A stretch of 64,000 bases of DNA, taken from contig JANXBJ010000005.1 of assembly GCA_025057645.1 (NCBI GenBank), positions 1 through 64,000 on the forward strand, read 5' to 3'. The first letter of the stretch is position 1. Every line of letters begins with the position of its first letter. Positions 61,290 through 64,000 of this stretch are shown in pieces. Both the position numbers and the translations under genes were made by a program. The notes below the pieces were generated by a model. That model did not search any database. It was not told where the DNA came from and saw only the letters and a list, made by a program, of their open reading frames with translations. The DNA is from Anaerolineales bacterium. GTDB taxonomy: Bacteria > Chloroflexota > Anaerolineae > Anaerolineales > UBA4823.

Positions 61290-62264
61290 TTATTGCGCAT
61301 CCAAACCTTGCGCCATCAAAAATTCTTCTACGGCTTGCAGAAACTCCTGCGGCTTTTCCTCGTGCGGCACATGTCCGGCATTCTCGATCACCGCCAAGCG
61401 GGCGTTGGGCAGCTCCTGCGCCAGGCGCACACTCTCGGCGGTCGGCACAATGCGGTCATCGTCGCCGGTGATCACCAGACAAGGCATCTGGAATTCAGAT
61501 AAGCGAGTAGGCAAATCCGATTGACGGCTGGCAAGGGTCAGTTCCCACAGGGCTTTATCCCAATTCTCGACCTTGAGCGGTTTTTGATAAAGCGCGATCG
61601 TCTCTGGGGGGATGCGGCTGGGATCGTGCCAAGCAGCGCGCAATAACTCCAGGCCTTGCGTTTGGATCTGCCGGACGAGCAGCGGGCCGAGACGGCGCAT
61701 CTGTGGTGTGGCCAAGAGCGGGCGCAACCAAGCGGGGGCTCCCCCGCCGGTGTAAACCGCCGCATCCACCAAGATCAGCGCCGCCACTCGCTCCGGGTGT
61801 GCTAAAGCCGTCTGCATGGCGATCGTACCGCCGGCCGAATTGCCGATCAGAATGGCTTTCTCGGCCCCGAAATGATCCATCAACCCGATCACCAGCTCCA
61901 CCTGTGCTTCTGGGCTGTAGGGGTTGCGTCCTTCCCAGCTTAACGGGCGTTCGGTCAGCCCGAAAGCCGGGCGGTCGAAGGCAATCACTCTGCCGTATTT
62001 CGCCAGACCCGGCATGACCGCATTCCACGAGTAGACGCTGGCGCCGAATCCGTGCAATAGGATGAACACCGGTTCGCCCTCGCCCTGTACTTTGACGTGC
62101 ACCTTCAGCCCGTTCACCGATATGAACAGGCTATCGGGGTCGGCCAGCGCCTCGGGCGGTTGGGTGCCTTCTAGGGGTGGGATCGGCACGAGAAAGGGAC
62201 CCACCAGGAAGACCACGAGCAGTAAGCCCAAAAAGAGGAGCAAAATGCGCGCAAGAACTTTCAT
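61290..62264 (-). CDS. Membrane-anchored alpha/beta hydrolase
   Basis: Protein of 324 residues with an N-terminal hydrophobic anchor (residues 5-27) and an extracytoplasmic alpha/beta-hydrolase domain. The oxyanion region LLHGFGASVYSW, nucleophile elbow GNSAGG, acid in TGDDDRIVP and His in NAGHVPHEE are all present. The substrate is unknown; membrane-anchored members often act on lipids or esters. The start ATG overlaps the stop of the TspO-like gene (ATGA). The redoxin gene starts 39 bases after its stop, with its own strong ribosome site. Confidence 0.9.
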   Translation of the reverse strand: MKVLARILLLFLGLLLVVFLVGPFLVPIPPLEGTQPPEALADPDSLFISVNGLKVHVKVQGEGEPVFILLHGFGASVYSWNAVMPGLAKYGRVIAFDRPAFGLTERPLSWEGRNPYSPEAQVELVIGLMDHFGAEKAILIGNSAGGTIAMQTALAHPERVAALILVDAAVYTGGGAPAWLRPLLATPQMRRLGPLLVRQIQTQGLELLRAAWHDPSRIPPETIALYQKPLKVENWDKALWELTLASRQSDLPTRLSEFQMPCLVITGDDDRIVPTAESVRLAQELPNARLAVIENAGHVPHEEKPQEFLQAVEEFLMAQGLDAQ

Positions 62265-63031
62265 GGAACGTTCTCCACCAACCGAGCAGGTTTCCTGACA
62301 TAAGAGAAGAGTAGGCTCGATGAAACGAGGGCAAACGTCACCCAGGTCGGGATCACCACTGCGCTGACCGCGGCGTGTTTTACTGCGATTCCTGCCAATG
62401 CCCAGAGAATCACCAGAGTATAGGCGAGATCGTGACGGGTGAGGTTAACTGCCCCGGCAATCCCGGCAACGGCGATCAAAACCAGACTCATCCAGATTTC
62501 AGGGGCGATGCCAAACCCGTCCCAGCGCAGATAATCCAACACGGTCGTGACATTGGCAACGGTTGCCACCGTAATCCAACCGAGATAGATGCGAAAGGGG
62601 AGATGGACGAAGAGGTTCTCGGTCCATTCGACTTTTCGGCGGCCGATATCCAGCTTGAGGTAGGTTTGAATCAGGCTGAGCAGGAGAACCAGCATGGCGA
62701 CGAGGGTGAGCGGAAAAAGCTCGTAATGCCAGAGGAAAATCCACGCGCTATTGGCGATGTTCCCCAGCACGACCCACCCCCCGATCGCCCGCAAGCGAGG
62801 GTTTTCTCTTTGGGCCGGCAAGGCTTGGAAGACCGCAAAAGCGATCAGCCCGAGGTAAATCAACCCCCAAATCGAAAACACATAGCCGGCCGGCACAAAA
62901 TAGACCCGAAAACGGTCGGAAATCCCGCCCGTGGTCAACCCATTGAGCGGCAAAGCGTTTGCCAGACCGTTTACCACCAGGGTGGCAAAAATCGAAAGAA
63001 CGACAGCAGCTTGGCGAATGGAGTCTTTCAC
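62261..63031 (-). CDS. TspO/MBR-like tryptophan-rich membrane protein
   Basis: Protein of 256 residues with about eight hydrophobic helices. FVPAGYVFSIWGLIYLGLIA and later WIFLWHYELFPLTLVAMLVL and the Trp-containing FRIYLGWITVATVANVT segment match TspO/MBR-related proteins, the longer subgroup. TspO proteins bind tetrapyrroles or cholesterol-like ligands and react to oxidative stress in some bacteria. Start is GTG 63031, overlapping the upstream hydrolase stop (GTGA). The stop overlaps the next gene. Function here is by family only. Confidence 0.82.
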   Translation of the reverse strand: MKDSIRQAAVVLSIFATLVVNGLANALPLNGLTTGGISDRFRVYFVPAGYVFSIWGLIYLGLIAFAVFQALPAQRENPRLRAIGGWVVLGNIANSAWIFLWHYELFPLTLVAMLVLLLSLIQTYLKLDIGRRKVEWTENLFVHLPFRIYLGWITVATVANVTTVLDYLRWDGFGIAPEIWMSLVLIAVAGIAGAVNLTRHDLAYTLVILWALAGIAVKHAAVSAVVIPTWVTFALVSSSLLFSYVRKPARLVENVP

Positions 63032-63777
63032 CGCGTTTTTAGGCTTTCTAAGAATTGAACTGTAGCCAGGAGAATTTGCTCTTGCTGAGCTTGCCGGGAG
63101 ATGCTTGCCACGCCATCGCCCGGTTGGTCACCGTACCAACCGAATTGAGCGTGATTGCCCCCTTCGATCCGCACCCATTGCGTATCGGAAGGCAACAAAG
63201 AGCGAGAGGCTTGAATCTTGTCCAGCGTCGCCAAAGCATCTCGATCGGCAAATACCGAAAGCACGGCAAGCCCGGTCTGCGAAAGATCGTCGCTGCTCGC
63301 CGGGTAGGAAGCCCACAGGACTAGGCCGACCACTTTCTGCGGATACTTCTTGGCGAAATTGGCTGCCATAGCGCCGCCCAGCGAGTGCCCGCCCACCGCC
63401 CAGCGTCCAATTTGGGGGTAGCTTGCCATCACCGCCTCGGCGGCGTTGGGATTGAAAACCGCCAGATTGAGCGGCATTTTCACCAGAAACACGGGATAAC
63501 CCTGCGCAGCGATCGACCGAGCCAGAGGAGCATAGGCGCGGAAATCCACCCGCCCGCCGGGATACAAAATCAAGCCGATATCAGAGGCCGTAGTGCGGGG
63601 CAGAAATGTCAGCCAACCGTCCTCGGCGAGAACTTCGACTTGGATATCGGACTTCAACGCTGCCAGAGCCTCGGGCATGGGAGGCAGGGGGTTGCTCGCC
63701 CAGAGGACGAAACCAGCGCTTGTCAAAAGCAAAACACCCAAGAAAGCCAGCAGGAAAACCTTTGCCCACTTAGGCAT
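63028..63777 (-). CDS. Membrane-anchored alpha/beta hydrolase (family 5)
   Basis: Protein of 249 residues with an N-terminal membrane anchor (about residues 7-28). The domain has LILYPGGRVDFRAYAPLA as oxyanion region, nucleophile elbow GGHSLGG, an Asp in SVFADRDALATL and a His in EGGNHAQFGWYG. It belongs to the PF12695-like hydrolase group, whose substrates are poorly known. Start overlaps the MFS stop by eight bases, stop overlaps the TspO-like gene; the whole run is tightly coupled. Confidence 0.9.
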   Translation of the reverse strand: MPKWAKVFLLAFLGVLLLTSAGFVLWASNPLPPMPEALAALKSDIQVEVLAEDGWLTFLPRTTASDIGLILYPGGRVDFRAYAPLARSIAAQGYPVFLVKMPLNLAVFNPNAAEAVMASYPQIGRWAVGGHSLGGAMAANFAKKYPQKVVGLVLWASYPASSDDLSQTGLAVLSVFADRDALATLDKIQASRSLLPSDTQWVRIEGGNHAQFGWYGDQPGDGVASISRQAQQEQILLATVQFLESLKTR

Positions 63778-64000
63778 GAGAAGCCTCCGCCTTGAGGCGT
63801 TCTTCCCGTCCGGGACGGATAATGCGTCGGTAGGTGAAGGTGACCGTCCACGCCATCAGCAGCGCCGTGAAGATGCCCGGCGCCCAGATGCCGAGGTTCT
63901 GCAGCAGAAGGCCACCCAAAGTCGGCGCAACTACGCGGGTTATGGCTTCCAGCGAAGCCGCTATGCCTAGGATACCCCCGACCTCTTCCCGGCTGACCGC
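63770..64000 (-). CDS. MFS transporter, C-terminal part (cut by window end)
   Basis: The last 76 codons of a minus-strand gene continuing beyond 64000. Reading EEVGGILGIAASLEAITRVV, APTLGGLLLQNLGIWAPGIF and a final helix then a basic tail RRIIRPGREERLKAEAS, it matches helices 11-12 of MFS drug exporters (compare the EEQGFTMGVANSFLSLGRI segment of the MFS protein at 29442). It overlaps the next gene by eight bases and is the first visible gene of the operon ending with the selenoprotein. Confidence 0.75.
   Translation of the reverse strand, partial: AVSREEVGGILGIAASLEAITRVVAPTLGGLLLQNLGIWAPGIFTALLMAWTVTFTYRRIIRPGREERLKAEASHA

Overview
The window looks like a chromosomal segment of a Gram-positive-style or monoderm bacterium, most likely a member of the Chloroflexota (Anaerolineae-like). 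This is inferred from gene content (a greatly enlarged SecA, a ten-GAF sensor kinase, DUF4388 plus MglA-like GTPase genes, remnants of integron-type integrases); no ribosomal marker is present. Base composition is moderately GC-rich and most genes start with ATG or GTG after a good Shine-Dalgarno.

Layout. 31-2595 (minus): galT and a lipoprotein serpin. 3024-9187 (plus): macro-domain protein, SpoU/TrmH methyltransferase, CDP-alcohol phosphatidyltransferase, lgt, an ABC ATPase with a permease fused to a SpoIIM-like domain, and a metallo-beta-lactamase-fold hydrolase. 9189-13170: HNH nuclease, two membrane proteins, and a decayed TetR/ABC-2 permease operon. 13474-18498: a large secreted modular protein and a CIRCE-controlled groES-groEL operon. 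18635-25137: PAS/GAF diguanylate cyclase, tRNA-Glu(CTC), rhodanese, ADP-ribosylglycohydrolase and a membrane-anchored unknown. 25134-29249: SecA of about 1370 residues. 29442-38546: MFS transporter, EamA protein, dnaE, PfpI-like protein, a probable PPi-dependent phosphofructokinase and a DUF368 protein. 38805-52156: a long same-strand signalling block (DUF4388 protein, small GTPase, two paralogous alpha/beta-hydrolase-fold proteins, a V4R-like protein, a beta-helix protein, response regulators and a 2343-residue ten-GAF histidine kinase). 52519-54646: xpt-guaA for guanine nucleotide salvage. 54676-60769: an accessory, decaying region with a GT-C membrane glycosyltransferase, transposase debris, an intact HEPN/MNT toxin-antitoxin pair between two integrase remnants, a broken UPF0175 antitoxin and a broken DUF1295 gene. 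60771-64000 (minus): an overlapping operon of MFS transporter (cut by the window end), hydrolase, TspO/MBR-like protein, hydrolase and a redoxin gene.

The most striking item is that redoxin gene (60771-61250, minus). Its reading frame is open from a strong Shine-Dalgarno and ATG except for one TGA, codon 44, exactly where the peroxidatic cysteine of a CPFC motif is expected. A GC-rich hairpin with G in its loop follows 21 bases after the TGA. I read this as a selenoprotein with a UxxC redox motif that ordinary gene calling would cut to its C-terminal two thirds.

Regulatory signals that can be read directly include a CIRCE operator with a consensus promoter, several 17-base-spaced sigma-A-type promoters, and a recurring extended -10 box TGCTATAAT in front of the HNH gene, secA, pfk and dnaE. 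The dnaE and DUF368 transcripts appear leaderless or nearly so.
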